Source: Nocardia colli (GTDB lineage: Bacteria; Actinomycetota; Actinomycetes; Mycobacteriales; Mycobacteriaceae). From it: DNA of 64,000 nucleotides. This document shows, piece after piece, positions 1 to 8,848 of this stretch. Each line of letters opens with the position of its first letter. The stretch's first letter is position 1. The notes below the pieces were generated by a model. That model saw only the letters and a list, made by a program, of their open reading frames with translations. It was not told the DNA's origin and did no database searches. The position numbers were made by a program, and so were the translations under genes. Location: assembly GCF_008704205.1 (NCBI RefSeq), contig NZ_VXLC01000001.1, positions 310,001 to 374,000 on the forward strand, written 5' to 3'.

Positions 1-687
1 GTCACCGCGGCCGCCGAAGGTTTCGATCTGACGCACGACGACGAGCTCACCGTCGGATTCCGGACCACGGCGGGCGATCCGGCGATCGTGGCGGCGGTCA
101 ACGAGTACGTGCTCGCGTATTACCTGCGGCGTGCGCGCGAGGCCACCGGCCGGCAGGTGATCCCGGCGCGGGTCGCGTTCAGTCGTGCGGCGCCCGGCAA
201 TCACGACGTGCTGCGCGACGCCTTCGGGACCGACCGGATCGAGTTCGACGCGCCCGCCGACACGATCACCTTCACCGCCGCGGACGCCGCCGCCGCGCTG
301 CCCCGGGCCGATCCGATGCTGGCGGATCTGCTGCGCAGCCACGCCGATCTGGTGCTCGCCACCGCCAAGCCGATCCCGGGTCCGCTGGAGGCGTTCCGCA
401 TCGCGTTGGCGGCCGCACTCGCCGGCGGTGACGCGTCGCTGGCGACCGTTGCTCGCCGGCTGGCCGTCAGCCCACGCACCCTGCAACGACAGCTTGCCGA
501 ACACGGCACCACCTGGCGTGCCGAATACGACCTGGTCCGCTATGAACAGGCGAAAACCCTTCTCACCGAGGGGCATCTGACCACCGCCGCCATCGCCGAC
601 CGCCTCGGTTTCACCGACGACCGCGCCCTGCGCAAAGCCGTCCGCCGCTGGACCGGCGCCTCCCCCGCCAGCCTGAGAACCAGCTGA
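1..687 (+). CDS. AraC-family transcriptional regulator (5' end outside window)
   Basis: The reading frame is open from base 1, so the gene begins upstream of the window; the GTG at 88 is internal. The C-terminal ~90 residues form an AraC/XylS DNA-binding domain with two helix-turn-helix units (around VARRLAVSPRTLQRQL and IADRLGFTDDRALRKAVRRW). The region before it resembles the ligand-sensing domain of the arabinose-binding AraC subgroup (PF12625-like). The next gene on the same strand is an MDR reductase 236 bp downstream, a plausible but unproven target. Effector unknown. Confidence 0.85.
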   Translation, partial: VTAAAEGFDLTHDDELTVGFRTTAGDPAIVAAVNEYVLAYYLRRAREATGRQVIPARVAFSRAAPGNHDVLRDAFGTDRIEFDAPADTITFTAADAAAALPRADPMLADLLRSHADLVLATAKPIPGPLEAFRIALAAALAGGDASLATVARRLAVSPRTLQRQLAEHGTTWRAEYDLVRYEQAKTLLTEGHLTTAAIADRLGFTDDRALRKAVRRWTGASPASLRTS

Positions 688-923
688 TCCGTCAGCAGCG
701 GTCGCCGCGCACGAGATGTGCGGCTGCGCTCGAAATGGCCGGAAATTCCGTGCGCGGGTTGCCAAAACGTGCGCGGGGGGTGACTTCCGGAGGCGGGGTG
801 GACGTGTCGCGTTTGGACCGGGGGGTGGCGTTCGCGGACCTGGGAACCGGGGTTTCGGGCTCATAGCGTTGGCCGTACCGGATCGACCGGGTCCGGCAGA
901 GTCACCGAAGAAGAGGCAGCGCA

Positions 924-1964
924 ATGAGCATCCAGACCACCACCACCGCGAATGTCGTTCTGCCGCAGACCACGCGGGAAATCCAGCTGGCCGCGCGGCC
1001 GACCGGCGCGCCGACCGCCGCGCACTTCGCCCTCGTCGAGCGGCCGCTCGCGGAACTGGCCGACGGGCAGATCCTGGTGCGCAACACCTGGATGTCGGTG
1101 GATCCGTACATGCGCGGACGGATGGACGATCGCCCGTCCTACATCGCGCCGTTCCAGCTGGGCGAGGCGCTGGAGGGTTCGGCGGTCGGCGAGGTGATCG
1201 TGTCCAGGGCGGACGGTATCGCGGTCGGCAGCACGGTTTCCCATTTCGCCGGCTGGCGGGAGTACGCGGTGCTCGACGCGGCCGCGGTCACCCCGATCGA
1301 CACCACGCTCGCCGCGGCGCACCACTACCTCGGCGCGCTCGGCACCACCGGCCTCACCGCCTACGCGGCGCTGACCGACGTGGCGCGGGTGAATCCCGGT
1401 GACACCGTGTTCATTTCGGCGGCGGCAGGCGCGGTTGGCAGCGTCGCCGGGCAGCTGGCCAAGGCGTTCGGCGCGGCGAAGGTGATCGGTTCGGCGGGCG
1501 GGCCGGCCAAGACCCGGCTGCTGCTGGACGAGTTCGGCTTCGACGCCGCCATCGACTACCGGGCGGGCGACCTGGCCGGCCAGCTGGCCGCGGCCGCGCC
1601 CGCGGGCATCGACGTCTACCTGGACAGCGTCGGCGGCGAGCACCTGCGAGTCGCGGTCGAGGCCATCCGCCCGAAGGGCCGGATCGCGCTGGTCGGGGCG
1701 ATCAGCGGCTACAACGGGGACAGCGCCGAGCCGGGCCCGGATCTGTTCAAGGCCGCGACGCGGGAGGTTTCGCTGCGCGGGATGCTGGTGAACAGCTACT
1801 TCCCGATCTTCGGCGAGTACATCGGCAAGGCGGCCGACTGGCTGGCGGACGGGACGATCCGCACCACGGAGACGGTGTACGAGGGGCTCGAGCAGGCGCC
1901 TGCCGCGTTCCTCGGCGTGCTGTCCGGCGCGAACACCGGCAAGATGCTGGTCCGCCTCGGCTGA
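924..1964 (+). CDS. NADP-dependent MDR-superfamily oxidoreductase
   Basis: A 346-residue zinc-free medium-chain dehydrogenase/reductase of the leukotriene B4 dehydrogenase / prostaglandin reductase / CurA type, expected to reduce activated double bonds with NADPH. The N-terminal GroES-like half carries WMSVDPYMRGRM, typical of this subgroup. The Rossmann half has the nucleotide loop AAAGAVGSVAG at about residues 166-175 and a YLDSVGGE motif. The cysteine ligands of zinc alcohol dehydrogenases are absent. The ATG follows a purine-rich site (gaagaagaggcagcgca). It sits downstream of the AraC regulator and ends at a strong terminator. Substrate unknown; a detoxifying enal/quinone reductase is a guess. 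Confidence 0.85.
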   Translation: MSIQTTTTANVVLPQTTREIQLAARPTGAPTAAHFALVERPLAELADGQILVRNTWMSVDPYMRGRMDDRPSYIAPFQLGEALEGSAVGEVIVSRADGIAVGSTVSHFAGWREYAVLDAAAVTPIDTTLAAAHHYLGALGTTGLTAYAALTDVARVNPGDTVFISAAAGAVGSVAGQLAKAFGAAKVIGSAGGPAKTRLLLDEFGFDAAIDYRAGDLAGQLAAAAPAGIDVYLDSVGGEHLRVAVEAIRPKGRIALVGAISGYNGDSAEPGPDLFKAATREVSLRGMLVNSYFPIFGEYIGKAADWLADGTIRTTETVYEGLEQAPAAFLGVLSGANTGKMLVRLG

Positions 1965-1978
1965 ACCGACCCGGGTGG

Positions 1979-2014
1979 GTGGCGCGACCGATTCGGTCGC
2001 GCCACACCTGTTTT
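1979..2014 (+). terminator. Rho-independent terminator after the MDR reductase
   Basis: Arms GTGGCGCGACCG (1979-1990) and CGGTCGCGCCAC (1994-2005) form a perfect 12-bp stem around the loop ATT, followed by acctgtttt. It starts 15 bp after the reductase stop codon. Because it lies inside the longest possible frame of the next gene, it also argues for that gene's later start. Confidence 0.8.
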
Positions 2015-2056
2015 CCGCCCCGGCCGGTTGTCGTACCCCCGCGCGATACTCGGCGG

Positions 2057-2395
2057 GTGGTGACAGCTGATGACGTGCGGCGGATCGCGATGAGCCTGCC
2101 GCGAACGACCGAGGCGCTGGTCCGGGACCGGGTGAAATACCGGATCGGCCGGATCGTCTATCTGGCCCTGTCCGCGGACGAGACCCGGATGGGTTTCGCG
2201 TTTCCCAAGGCCGAGCGGGTGGCGCTGGTCGAGGCCGAGCCGGACAAGTTCATGATGCCGAGGCCGGCGGACGAGCGGTACAACTGGGTTCGAGTACGGC
2301 TGGACGCCATCGACGAGGCGGAGCTGACCGAGCTGATCGTCGAGGCGTGGCGGATGTGTGTGCCCAAGCGGGTGGCCGCCGAACACCTCGGCTAG
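2057..2395 (+). CDS. MmcQ/YjbR-like DNA-binding family protein
   Basis: A small protein of about 112 residues in the MmcQ/YjbR (CyaY-like fold) family, recognised from the N-terminal helix TADDVRRIAMSLPRTTE, the strand pattern (KYRIGRIVYLALSADETRMGFAFP) and the final helix with W and the lysine/arginine cluster. Function is not established for this family. The frame stays open to 1979, but that stretch contains the terminator hairpin, so the tandem GTGs at 2057/2060 are the likely start; no clear ribosome site is visible. Its stop overlaps the convergent dipeptidase gene by four bases. Confidence 0.75.
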   Translation: MVTADDVRRIAMSLPRTTEALVRDRVKYRIGRIVYLALSADETRMGFAFPKAERVALVEAEPDKFMMPRPADERYNWVRVRLDAIDEAELTELIVEAWRMCVPKRVAAEHLG

Positions 2396-3366
2396 TCGCG
2401 CCAGACCTGCCGCGCGATGCGGGAGAAGTTGCCGCCGAACACCGCGGCGCGATCCTCCGCGCTGAATCCGCGCCGCGCCAGCACCTCGTCGAGCCCGGGC
2501 ACCCGGCTCGTCCCGAGCAGGTCCTCCGGTGGAACCCATTGCAGCGGGCCCCATTTGGTGTACGACTCGGGGAACAGTTCCGGGTGGTCGGCGAGCATGC
2601 CGTTGAAGTCCTCGGCGTCGAACGAGTAGTCCGAGCCGATCCCGATGTGCTCGATGCCGACCAGCTCCGCGCCGTATTCGACATGATCCGCCATCGCCTC
2701 GACGCGGGCGACGGCGTCATCGATTCCGTTGTGGCCCAAAAAGATACCCACGCCGTTCAGTCCGACCACCCCGCCGGTGGCGGCACACGCTTTCGCCTGT
2801 TCATCGGTGATGTTGCGTGGATGCTCCCACAGCGCGGCGAAATTGGAATGGCTGTAGATCATCGGCACCCGCGTGTGCGTGGCCAGGTCGAGCCCGGTGC
2901 GCCGGGAGCAGTGCGATCCGTCGACGAACATGCCGACCTCGTTGAGCCTGCGCACCAGGTCCTGGCCGAAGCCGGTGAGCCCGGTGTCGTCGGCGTCGAG
3001 GCAGCCGCAACCCGCCTTGTTCGCGCTGTTGTAGGTCGGCAGCATGGAGCGAACGCCCAACTCGTAGAACAACTCCACATTGTCCAGGTCGCCACCGAGC
3101 GGGCCCGAGTCTTCCAAATCGAAGGCCAGCGCGATGGTTTCCGGATCGCCGATCTCGGAGTGGCTGTGCACCAGGCGAAATCGCCCGTCGGCGAGCGCGT
3201 CCGCGCGATACTGCCGGATCAGCTTCAGCGAATCCTCGGTCGAATGCGGCGAATACCCGACATTCACCGACAGATAGGACCCGAGCGGATAACGCGTGAG
3301 CTCCGCGATCCGCGCCGACGGCACCAACGGCAGACAGCAGTGCTGCTCCCACAGAAACGACGGCAA
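2392..3366 (-). CDS. Peptidase family M19 (membrane/renal dipeptidase-like)
   Basis: A 324-residue amidohydrolase-fold protein of the M19 dipeptidase family, which hydrolyses dipeptides at a binuclear zinc site. The bridging glutamate region (FDLEDSGPLGGDLDNVE), the histidine motifs DGSHCS and YSHSN, the IGSDYSFD loop and the C-terminal GGNFSRI are all present. The N-terminal zinc motif reads EQHCCLPL where the family usually has DGHNDLP, so the second ligand aspartate is a cysteine. The start is a TTG preceded by AGGAGG five bases upstream, which strongly supports it. No signal peptide is seen, so a cytoplasmic enzyme is likely. Confidence 0.85.
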   Translation of the reverse strand: MPSFLWEQHCCLPLVPSARIAELTRYPLGSYLSVNVGYSPHSTEDSLKLIRQYRADALADGRFRLVHSHSEIGDPETIALAFDLEDSGPLGGDLDNVELFYELGVRSMLPTYNSANKAGCGCLDADDTGLTGFGQDLVRRLNEVGMFVDGSHCSRRTGLDLATHTRVPMIYSHSNFAALWEHPRNITDEQAKACAATGGVVGLNGVGIFLGHNGIDDAVARVEAMADHVEYGAELVGIEHIGIGSDYSFDAEDFNGMLADHPELFPESYTKWGPLQWVPPEDLLGTSRVPGLDEVLARRGFSAEDRAAVFGGNFSRIARQVWRD

Positions 3367-3496
3367 GAAAACCTCCTGGTCGGATCGGCCTCGAACCCGC
3401 GATCCTACTGAGCCGAGTCACGTTCCGCCGTAACGACGTGTCCCATTCGCCCGATTCACCAAGTGCTTCATTCTTACTGCCAGAAGGCGGTGCGAC

Positions 3497-4042
3497 ATGC
3501 GTCGCGTAATTGTTCTCATTGCCTCCGTCGTCGCGCTGGCCGGCCTCTGGATCATTCCCGGGCCCGCCGCGGCTTCACCCTCGTATTGCGGATTGGTGTG
3601 GGGTTCGTTCGACAAGACGAGCAAGCCCATGACCGCCGCGCCGATCACCGGTATCCGGTCCGGCGAACACGAATGCTTCGATCGGCTGGTCGTCGATGTC
3701 GCCGGTCCGGCCGCGGGCTATCGCGTCGGGTACGTCGATGCGGTGTCGATGGACGCTTCGGGTGCGCCGGTGCCGCTGCGCGGGGGTGCGTTCCTTCAGG
3801 TCGTCGTTTACGCGCCCGCGTACAACGACGCGGGGCAGGCGACCTACCAGCCGGGGAACCGGTCCGAGCTGGTCGACGTCAGCGGGTATCAGACCTTCCG
3901 CCAGATCGCCTGGGCCGGATCGTTCGAGGGACAGACCACGGTCGGTCTCGGCGTGCGCGGCCGGTTGCCGATGCGCGTCTTCACCCTCGACGGACCGGGC
4001 AACGGTTCGCGCGTCGTGGTGGACGTCGCGCACTACTGGTAG
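3497..4042 (+). CDS. Secreted AMIN-like domain protein
   Basis: A 181-residue exported protein. Residues 1-27 are a classic signal peptide (MRR, hydrophobic core, PAAA cleavage region). The mature part (CGLVWGSFDK, HECFDRLVVDV, GYRVGYVD, then FRQIAWAGSFEGQTTVGLGVR and RVFTLDGPGNGSRVVVDVAHYW) has the pattern of the AMIN-like domain common in actinobacterial exported proteins. Two cysteines (CGLVWG and HECFDR) could form a disulfide. The exact role is unknown; cell-envelope or polysaccharide binding is the usual suggestion for AMIN folds. Confidence 0.8.
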   Translation: MRRVIVLIASVVALAGLWIIPGPAAASPSYCGLVWGSFDKTSKPMTAAPITGIRSGEHECFDRLVVDVAGPAAGYRVGYVDAVSMDASGAPVPLRGGAFLQVVVYAPAYNDAGQATYQPGNRSELVDVSGYQTFRQIAWAGSFEGQTTVGLGVRGRLPMRVFTLDGPGNGSRVVVDVAHYW

Positions 4043-4083
4043 CCCCCACGCCCTGATTTGCGCTGGTCGGCAACAATGTGAGC

Positions 4084-6141
4084 ATGAGCGGCGTTGAGCA
4101 GAATGTGACCGATCCTTACCTCTGGCTCGAAGAAGTGACCGACGAGCGGGCGCTCGACTGGGCCCGCGCGCACAACAGCGTGGTCGTCGAGCAATTCGCC
4201 GCCTCCGACCGGTTCCGCGAGCTCGAACAGCGCATTCTGGACATGCTCGACACCGACACCAAGATCGCCTACCCCGGGCGGCGCGGCAGTTGGCTCTACA
4301 ACTTCTGGCGCGACGCCGAGCATCCGCGCGGGTTGTGGCGGCGCACCACGTTCGCCGAGTACGCCAAGGAGTCCCCCGACTGGGACGTGCTGATCGACCT
4401 GGACGCGCTGGCCACCGCCGAGGACGAGAACTGGGTGTGGGGCGGCGCCGCGGTCTTGCGCCCGGACCAGTCACGCACGCTGATCAGCCTGTCCCGGGGC
4501 GGTGCGGACGCCAAGGTGGTGCGCGAGTTCGACATGGCGACAAGGAAGTTCATCGATCCGGCGGACGGCGGGTTCTTCCTGCCCGAGGCGAAGTCCGAGA
4601 TCCGCTGGATCGACATCGATGCGGTGTACCTCGGCACCGACTTCGGCCCCGGCTCGCTGACCGACTCCGGTTACCCGCGCATCGCCAAGCGCTGGCAGCG
4701 CGGCACCGAATTGGCCGACGCGGTCACCGTTTTCGAAGGCGAGGCCGGTGACGTCGCGGTCTCCGCGGGCTACGACCGGACCCCCGGCTACGAGCGCCAC
4801 TACATCGGCCGCGCCACCGACTTCTTCAACGAAGAGGTCTATCTGCTCGAAACCGACGGCACGCTACGGCATCTGGACGTGCCGACCGACGCCAGCGAGT
4901 CCTGGTACAAGGATTGGCTGCTGGTCCGGCTGAAGTCGCCGTGGGAGGTCGGCGGCAACGCCTACCCGGCGGGCGCGCTACTGGCCATCGACTTCGAGAA
5001 GTTCCTTTCCGGCGCAAGGGAATTCGAGGTGATCTTCACCCCGGACGCGCACACCTCGCTGCACGGCTACGGCTGGACCGAGAACCACCTGCTGCTGATC
5101 ACGCTGGAAGACGTGCAGACCAAGCTCTACGTGGTGACGCCGAGCGCGGACGGCTGGCGGCGCGAGTCGCTGGCCGACACCCCGCCGATGGCCACCACCA
5201 GCGTGATGAACCTCGACCCGCTCGAGGGCGGCGACGAATTCATGCTCACCACAAGCGGATTCACCACGCCCGCCACGCTGCTGGCCAGCTCGGTCGGCGG
5301 CGACACCGAGCAGCTCAAGCAGGAACCGGGCTTCTTCGACGCCGACGGCATCGAGACCGAGCAGTTCTTCGCCACCTCCGACGACGCAACGCTGGTGCCG
5401 TACTTCGTGATTCGGCATCGCGATCGCAAGGGCACGCCCGGCCCGACGGTGATGTCCGGTTACGGCGGCTTCGAGGTCTCGCGCACGCCCGCCTACAGCG
5501 GCGCGTCCGGCATGGGCTGGCTGGAACGCGGCGGCACCTGGGTGATGACCAACATCCGCGGCGGCGGCGAATACGGCCCGCAGTGGCACACCTCGGTGCA
5601 GAAGGCCAACCGGCACAAGGTGTACGAGGACTTCGCCGCGATCGCGAAGGACCTGGTCGCCCGCGGCATCACCACCGCCGATCAGCTCGGCGCGGTGGGC
5701 GGCAGCAACGGCGGCCTGCTCATGGGCGTGATGCTGACCCGCTACCCGGAGCTGTTCGGCGCCATCGTCTGCCAGGTGCCGCTGCTGGACATGAAGCGCT
5801 ACCACCTGCTGCTGGCCGGCGCGTCCTGGATCGCCGAGTACGGCGACCCGGACAAGCCCGAAGAGTGGGAGTACATCAGCAAGTACTCGCCGTATCAGAA
5901 CGCGAAGGCCGACGTCGCCTACCCGCCGATCCTGCTCACCACCTCCACCCGCGACGACCGCGTGCACCCCGGTCATGCCCGCAAGATGGCCGCGCTGCTG
6001 GAAGAGCAGGGCCACGAGTTCTGGTACCACGAGAACATCGAGGGCGGCCACGGCGGCGCCGCGGACAACAAGCAGTCGGCATTCCAGGCCGGATTGATCT
6101 ACGAGTTCTTCACCCAGATGCTGATCGAGCGGCGCGGATAA
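4084..6141 (+). CDS. Prolyl oligopeptidase family (S9) serine peptidase
   Basis: About 685 residues with the two-part layout of prolyl oligopeptidases: an N-terminal beta-propeller (roughly 70-430) and a C-terminal alpha/beta hydrolase. The catalytic triad is visible: Ser541 in GGSNGG, the aspartate in DDRVHP (about 624-625) and His656 in EGGHGG. The WLEEV...ALDWAR start is typical of the family. No signal peptide, so a cytosolic peptidase acting on proline-containing or other short peptides is expected. ATG 4084 is used; GTG 4078 two codons earlier is equally possible, and neither has a clear ribosome site. Confidence 0.9.
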   Translation: MSGVEQNVTDPYLWLEEVTDERALDWARAHNSVVVEQFAASDRFRELEQRILDMLDTDTKIAYPGRRGSWLYNFWRDAEHPRGLWRRTTFAEYAKESPDWDVLIDLDALATAEDENWVWGGAAVLRPDQSRTLISLSRGGADAKVVREFDMATRKFIDPADGGFFLPEAKSEIRWIDIDAVYLGTDFGPGSLTDSGYPRIAKRWQRGTELADAVTVFEGEAGDVAVSAGYDRTPGYERHYIGRATDFFNEEVYLLETDGTLRHLDVPTDASESWYKDWLLVRLKSPWEVGGNAYPAGALLAIDFEKFLSGAREFEVIFTPDAHTSLHGYGWTENHLLLITLEDVQTKLYVVTPSADGWRRESLADTPPMATTSVMNLDPLEGGDEFMLTTSGFTTPATLLASSVGGDTEQLKQEPGFFDADGIETEQFFATSDDATLVPYFVIRHRDRKGTPGPTVMSGYGGFEVSRTPAYSGASGMGWLERGGTWVMTNIRGGGEYGPQWHTSVQKANRHKVYEDFAAIAKDLVARGITTADQLGAVGGSNGGLLMGVMLTRYPELFGAIVCQVPLLDMKRYHLLLAGASWIAEYGDPDKPEEWEYISKYSPYQNAKADVAYPPILLTTSTRDDRVHPGHARKMAALLEEQGHEFWYHENIEGGHGGAADNKQSAFQAGLIYEFFTQMLIERRG

Positions 6142-6164
6142 CCGCTGGTTCCAGGGTTCCGGGC

Positions 6165-6195
6165 CTACGGTGTAGATATCGTCTACGTCGTAGAC
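6165..6195. promoter_or_regulatory. Nested inverted repeats, probable TetR operator
   Basis: Three overlapping inverted repeats lie just upstream of the TetR gene start: CTAC-GGT-GTAG (6165-6175), GTAGA-N5-TCTAC (6172-6186) and the near-perfect palindrome GTCTACGTCGTAGAC (6181-6195, 7-bp arms). They end 23 bases before the GTG, in front of a ribosome site, which is where an autoregulatory operator would be expected. Confidence 0.6.
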
Positions 6196-6218
6196 CTGGA
6201 CCAGGGAGGAGAGTCGTC

Positions 6219-6866
6219 GTGGATTCCGACAACACCGTCGAGGTGACGCGCGCGCGGCGCGCCCGGCGGGCGAGTCCGGCGCCGACGAATCGCACCACAT
6301 TGAACCGCGACTATATCGCCGCGGTAGCGCTGAGCCTCATCGATCGGACCGGTGTCGACGGATTCTCCATGCGCAAACTCGGCGGCGCGCTCGGCGCCGA
6401 CCCGATGGCCGCCTACCGGCACTTCACCGATCAGCAGGAGCTGTTCGACGGCATCGCGGCCGCGATGTTCGCCGAACTGGACATGGAATCCCTGCCGTGG
6501 CAGGAACCTTGGCGCGATCTGATGCGCGCCTACGCGTATCGGCTGCGCTCCACGTTGCGCAAGCACCCGAACGCGGTGCCGGTCTTCGCGACCCGTCAGG
6601 TGCGCAGTGAGCTGGCCGTCGAGACCGGTAGCTGGATGGTGGAACACCTTCAGGGCGCGGGCTTTTCGGCGACGGTCGCGGCGCAGCTGACCCGCTGTCT
6701 GCGCGAGTACGCGATCGGGCACATCCTCGGTCAAGCCATCGCCGCGGTGGCGGCGCAACGCCCCGACGGACCCGAACAGCTCACCGACACAGATCATTTC
6801 GACATCGGGCTGGACGCGATGCTGGACGGCTTCGGCAAGCATCTCGACCTCGGGCGGCACAGTTAG
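6219..6866 (+). CDS. TetR-family regulator with TetR_C-like effector domain
   Basis: A 215-residue repressor. Residues ~27-75 form the TetR helix-turn-helix (GFSMRKLGGALGADPMAAYRHF), and the remainder resembles the tetracycline-repressor C-terminal domain. The start is the GTG at 6219, preceded by agggaggagag; the much longer frame upstream is only the shadow of the peptidase gene. Nested palindromes immediately upstream suggest autoregulation. It ends overlapping the convergent alpha/beta hydrolase gene by four bases. Ligand unknown. Confidence 0.85.
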   Translation: MDSDNTVEVTRARRARRASPAPTNRTTLNRDYIAAVALSLIDRTGVDGFSMRKLGGALGADPMAAYRHFTDQQELFDGIAAAMFAELDMESLPWQEPWRDLMRAYAYRLRSTLRKHPNAVPVFATRQVRSELAVETGSWMVEHLQGAGFSATVAAQLTRCLREYAIGHILGQAIAAVAAQRPDGPEQLTDTDHFDIGLDAMLDGFGKHLDLGRHS

Positions 6867-7732
6867 CGGTCGCGCAGCCACTTCTCGATCTGGTCGAGGG
6901 TGGTGCCTGGCTCGCGGATCCAGCCGTTGTGCCCCAACGGTTCCGGCTGATGCCAGGTGGTGATGTCGGCCTTGGGTAGCTTTTCCAGTAGGTGTTCGGC
7001 AGAGCCGGGCGGGGTCAGGTCGTCGGCGGTCATGGTGATGGACAGGACGGGCAACTCGAGCCGGGAGATCCGCTCCTCGTAGTCGATGTCCGCCCCGACC
7101 GGCTGGAACCGGCCGGTGCGGGCCAGCCGCGCCCAGTCCGCGATCAGCACCTTGGACTGGCGGCCGAAGCCGCCGGCCGGGATCCGGTCGCCGGGCCAGA
7201 AGCCGGCCAGACTCGCGGTCAGCGACGCGGCCGCCGTGCCGACCAGGATCCCCGGACTCGAAAGTCCCGGGTAGCCACGGTAATACGGCGTTCCGGAGGC
7301 AACCAGGATAAGCCCGCCGAGCCGGCCGCGGATGCGCGCGGCGTACATGACGGAGAACTGGCCGCCCATGCTGTGCCCGAGCAGATACGGCGTGCTGGCC
7401 GGGAACCGGTCGCGCACCACCGAGAAGATCGCCGGGAAGTCGACCGAGACCAGCTCGTGGTAGCCGAAGGTGCTGGCGGCGCTGGGTTTCGGCGTGCTGT
7501 CGCCGTTGCCGCGCAGCTCGCCGATCGCCATATCGAACCCGCGCGCCGCCAACTTGGTGGCGAACAGCTCGTAGTACCCGGCGGGTACGCCGAGCCCGGG
7601 CACGATCACCAGCACCGGGCGCGGCGCGTCCGGCGTGACCGGATGCCGATGCGTGCCACTGGCCGGGATCAGCCGCACCGGAACGGTGCTGCCGTCGGGC
7701 ATCTGGATCGGAACCGTCTCCATCCTGGGCAC
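6863..7732 (-). CDS. Alpha/beta hydrolase (serine aminopeptidase-like)
   Basis: A 289-residue cytoplasmic alpha/beta hydrolase. Ser121 sits in the nucleophile elbow GHSMGG, His268 in LGHNGW and a likely acid in TADDLTPP. The early VLVIVPGLGVPAGYYELFATKLAARGF pattern is that of the hydrolase-4 / monoacylglycerol-lipase-like group. ATG 7732 is used; ATG 7723 is an alternative. It lies 41 bp downstream of a TetR gene on the same strand and may be co-transcribed with it. Substrate unknown; lipid ester or small ester. Confidence 0.85.
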   Translation of the reverse strand: MPRMETVPIQMPDGSTVPVRLIPASGTHRHPVTPDAPRPVLVIVPGLGVPAGYYELFATKLAARGFDMAIGELRGNGDSTPKPSAASTFGYHELVSVDFPAIFSVVRDRFPASTPYLLGHSMGGQFSVMYAARIRGRLGGLILVASGTPYYRGYPGLSSPGILVGTAAASLTASLAGFWPGDRIPAGGFGRQSKVLIADWARLARTGRFQPVGADIDYEERISRLELPVLSITMTADDLTPPGSAEHLLEKLPKADITTWHQPEPLGHNGWIREPGTTLDQIEKWLRDR

Positions 7733-7773
7733 GCTACCGTTCGCCCGCGTACCGTGCCCCGGCCGCTCGCCGG

Positions 7774-8406
7774 TCAGGCCCCGACCGCCCCCATGATCAC
7801 CCTGCTCAGCACCCGGATCACCTCGTCGAGTGGCGGCCGCGGGTCCGATCCGCTCCAGGAATCCACGACATAGTTGACCGCGCCGATCACCGCGAGCACG
7901 CGCATCTCGTAGTCGCCGGTCGGGATCTCGCCCTGCATGGCCGCGTCCTCCGCGACCCCGGTGAGCAGCGAACCCCAGATCCGGCGCAACTCGAGCCGGA
8001 ACTTCTCCACCTTCGGGCCCGCCCCGACCACCTCGACCAGGGCAACGCGCGCCTTGCGCGGATCCGATCCGATGGATTCGACATAGGCGCGCACGGACGC
8101 GTCGATGATCTCGAGCACGCCCGCCTCGGCCTTGCTTTCCAGGGCTTTGGCGACCGCGTCGCGCGACTCGCGATCGATCTGCTCGTAGAGCTCTAGTAGT
8201 AGGGACTCGCGGCCGGTGAACTCCTCGTAGAACTGTCGTGAGGAGAGACCGGCGTCCTTACAGATGGCGCCGACCGAACTATTGGCGTAACCGTCGCGCG
8301 CGAAGACCGTCAGGCCCGATTCCAGAAAACGCGCACGCCGCTGACGTTGCCGGTCCTCGACGGGTTGCCCGGCATACATTCGACCCGTATTCGCATCCTG
8401 TGACAT
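7774..8406 (-). CDS. TetR/AcrR-family regulator
   Basis: About 210 residues. The HTH lies at RARFLESGLTVFARDGYANSSVGAICKDAGLSSRQFYEEFTGRESLLLELYE, with the usual divergent ligand domain after it. ATG 8406 (MSQDANTGRM) is chosen because the frame upstream does not look conserved, but ATG 8445 has a somewhat better purine stretch in front, so the start is uncertain. The downstream hydrolase at 6863-7732 is the likely partner or target. The upstream region carries repeated short motifs that may be its operator. Confidence 0.8.
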   Translation of the reverse strand: MSQDANTGRMYAGQPVEDRQRQRRARFLESGLTVFARDGYANSSVGAICKDAGLSSRQFYEEFTGRESLLLELYEQIDRESRDAVAKALESKAEAGVLEIIDASVRAYVESIGSDPRKARVALVEVVGAGPKVEKFRLELRRIWGSLLTGVAEDAAMQGEIPTGDYEMRVLAVIGAVNYVVDSWSGSDPRPPLDEVIRVLSRVIMGAVGA

Positions 8407-8848
8407 TGGGCCAGACAATACAGAAGCCCGAGAAGCCCCTGACATGGATCGGGGCCTTGGTATCAACCCGCAACTGACCAGGCGTTTGCCGAAAGTTGGC
8501 AGAGTTGTTACCGACTCGACGAACGGCAATGAGTGTTACCTCGCATCGCGCTGACCGCAGGTTCGTATGGTCGACCGATAGGGGTCGAAACCGTCGCGAG
8601 TTACGGTTCGTACCGGGCAAATCCATTGTCACTGACAGTTTGCCGAAACGGACGATACCGACTGACAGTACTACCGGTACGCGATTTTGACGGGAATTCG
8701 TAGAATAATTTTCAACCGAACTGGACCGCTGGTTACGTCTGATTCGTCCTGTCCGCCAAGGGAGTTCGCGGACCGCTGGACAGTGGGCGAATAGGCCGTC
8801 GAATAAAGGACATGGACGGCCGTCTGCCTACTTCCTTGGCGCAGTTGA
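8407..8848. other. Gene-free stretch with repeated short motifs
   Basis: No convincing gene lies in these 442 bases. Two repeat families are visible. GTTTGCCGAAA occurs at 8484-8494 and 8638-8648. The self-complementary ACTGACAGT (arms ACTG/CAGT) occurs at 8631-8639 and 8661-8669, exactly 30 bp apart. The stretch is less GC-rich than its surroundings, so it probably holds the promoter and operator of the TetR gene at 7774-8406. Confidence 0.45.

Noticed and set aside
1979..2056. Earlier start for the YjbR-like gene
   Set aside because: The region is a perfect terminator hairpin of the preceding gene.
4914..6218. N-terminal extension of the TetR frame into the S9 peptidase gene
   Set aside because: The extension is a shadow of the peptidase; a ribosome site and GTG at 6219 give the true start.
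8496..8690. 64-codon plus-strand frame in the gene-free stretch
   Set aside because: Codon use is unlike that of neighbouring genes, no ribosome site is seen, and repeats suggest regulatory DNA.
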